This document shows, one piece after another, positions 63,259 to 64,000 of a DNA stretch of 64,000 nucleotides. How positions within the stretch are numbered: the stretch's first letter is position 1; the number at the start of each line of letters is the position of its first letter. The notes below the pieces were generated by a model that was given only the letters and a program-made list of their open reading frames with translations, searched no databases and was not told the DNA's origin. This DNA comes from Azolla caroliniana (lineage: Eukaryota; Polypodiophyta): the NCBI GenBank assembly GCA_043228905.1, contig JBHGNT010000007.1, forward strand, positions 13,144,001 to 13,208,000. The letters are read 5' to 3'. A program made the translations under genes and the position numbers.

Positions 63259-64000
63259 TCATCTTGATGTACCCCACGTCGCCAATTCCGTCACTTTGTG
63301 ATATAAAAATCCTTCTACGAGGCAGAAGTTACAGCTTCGGACAACTAGTCGTTTCTTCTCGTACGTGCGTAATTGTGGTGGAGGCAGTCCCATAGTAAGA
63401 AAGTATATCATTTCCATAAGCCACCGGTCCGGAAAGGTCGATTCCGTTCTCTCTGCTAGTGTTGTTACCCGCAAGATGTCGGCGTCCGGAAAATCATCGT
63501 CATCTCTCTGTACTGTTTCTCCATTCTCGAGTCTGCTCAAAAAATCTACCACTGCGTGTTGCATCCTTGGTCGGTGCTGGATTACAAAATCGAATTCTTG
63601 AAGCAGTAGCATCCATCGCGCCAATTTCCCTGTCAGGGCTTGTTTCTCCACCAAATACAGCAGCGACGAATGATCCACGTGGAACGTGAATTTCCTCCCT
63701 AGTAAATAATGCCGGAATTTATTGATGCTATAGATCATCCCTAACGCCTCTCGCTCCGTTGTGGAATAGTTACGCTCTGATGTTGATAATTTTCGATTAG
63801 CATAGTACACTAGCCGATACCAGTTTGGTTCGGTGAGCTGCATTAGCGCACTTCCTATTGCTATGTCTGAGGCGTCGACGAACACGTGGAATGGCTTCGC
63901 CCAAACTGGTGGTTGTACGACGGGGGCCTGTGTGAGCATTATCTTAAGTACCTCATGGGCCTTGTCCTCCGTTGCGGTCCATTGGAAGGGAGTCCGACTC
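63259..64000 (-). pseudogene. Gy-H RNase H end of RT, partial
   Basis: Open to the window edge: FHVFVDASDIAIGSALMQL, RLVYYANRKLSTSERNYSTT, REALGMIYSINKFRHYLLG, HVDHSSLLYLVEKQALTG and a linker with LSRLENGETVQRDDDDFPDA. RT proper is beyond 64000. Confidence 0.88.

Larger units (their letters stand above)
59185..64000 (-). mobile_element. Gy-H: gypsy with post-pol ORF, in Gy-G, continues off the right edge
   Basis: Minus-strand element of the Gy-E/Gy-F lineage. 3' LTR 59185-59544, LTR-abutting conserved block, ORF3, gap, integrase, RNase H. RT, gag and 5' LTR would lie beyond 64000. Several frame breaks. Confidence 0.88.

Noticed and set aside
1-64000. CRISPR, rRNA, operon or prophage-like structures
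   Set aside because: Regular repeats here are microsatellites, LTRs or leader repeats. No rRNA-like or bacterial gene order is present.

Overview
The window is plant nuclear DNA: one interrupted host gene plus a deep stack of LTR retrotransposons. The host gene (minus strand, exons between 11180 and 678, running off the left edge) encodes a plastid-type aldo/keto reductase. All intron phases fit and the four AKR catalytic residues are visible, so it looks intact. The repeats are Ty1/copia and Ty3/gypsy elements of plant type, including chromodomain elements. I infer a land plant. A non-seed plant (lycophyte, fern or bryophyte) is only a guess, based on gypsy lineages I do not recognise from flowering plants. 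I saw no rRNA, functional tRNA or CRISPR.

Layout, using working names. Gy-A (2728-6387) is an old gypsy copy inside intron 4 of the reductase gene. Upstream of the gene lies an older gypsy, Gy-B, on the minus strand (11611-12353 and 57581-58072). It was split by Gy-C, a chromodomain gypsy (12354-57580). Gy-C is only about 5.5 kb but is spread over 45 kb by four insertions: Co-1 (copia, 14325-19846), LT-1 (LTR-element remnant, 20730-22395), Gy-D (nearly intact chromovirus, 23414-29166) and Co-2 (copia, 29632-56465). Co-2 is itself interrupted by a solo LTR, LT-2 (31546-32187), a truncated gypsy, Gy-E (33056-38750), and a sister copia, Co-3 (39059-54704). Co-3 contains gypsy Gy-F (42713-52889). 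To the right, Gy-G (from 58073) is inserted in Gy-B and contains Gy-H (59185 to the right edge). The deepest chain is Gy-B > Gy-C > Co-2 > Co-3 > Gy-F. Target-site duplications were read directly for Gy-A (AGTAC), Co-1 (ACAAC), Gy-D (CTCGG), Co-2 (CAACC), Co-3 (ACCTC), LT-2 (GCGC) and, with one mismatch, Gy-F (CATCA/CATCC).

Two features stand out. First, Gy-C and Gy-D have no tRNA-type primer binding site. The sequence just after each 5' LTR is instead complementary, over 11 and 12 nt, to the stretch that begins 31-34 nt downstream of the LTR TATA box, which is where the element RNA should start. This is the arrangement expected for Tf1-like self-primed reverse transcription, found in two diverged plant families in one window. 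Second, Gy-E, Gy-F and Gy-H belong to a gypsy lineage with a long extra ORF after pol, on the same strand. It encodes a conserved domain of about 170 residues, a disordered linker and a long coiled coil (about 1,000 residues in Gy-F), with no envelope hallmarks. Its 3' end runs into the LTR through a conserved block where a polypurine tract would be expected.

Other points: tRNA-like modules lie antisense in the U3 of at least three LTR families; two micro-inversions flanked by short inverted repeats occur in LTRs; and LTR divergence falls with nesting depth along Co-2, Co-3 and Gy-F. Most retroelement genes carry stops or frameshifts and are annotated as pseudogenes.
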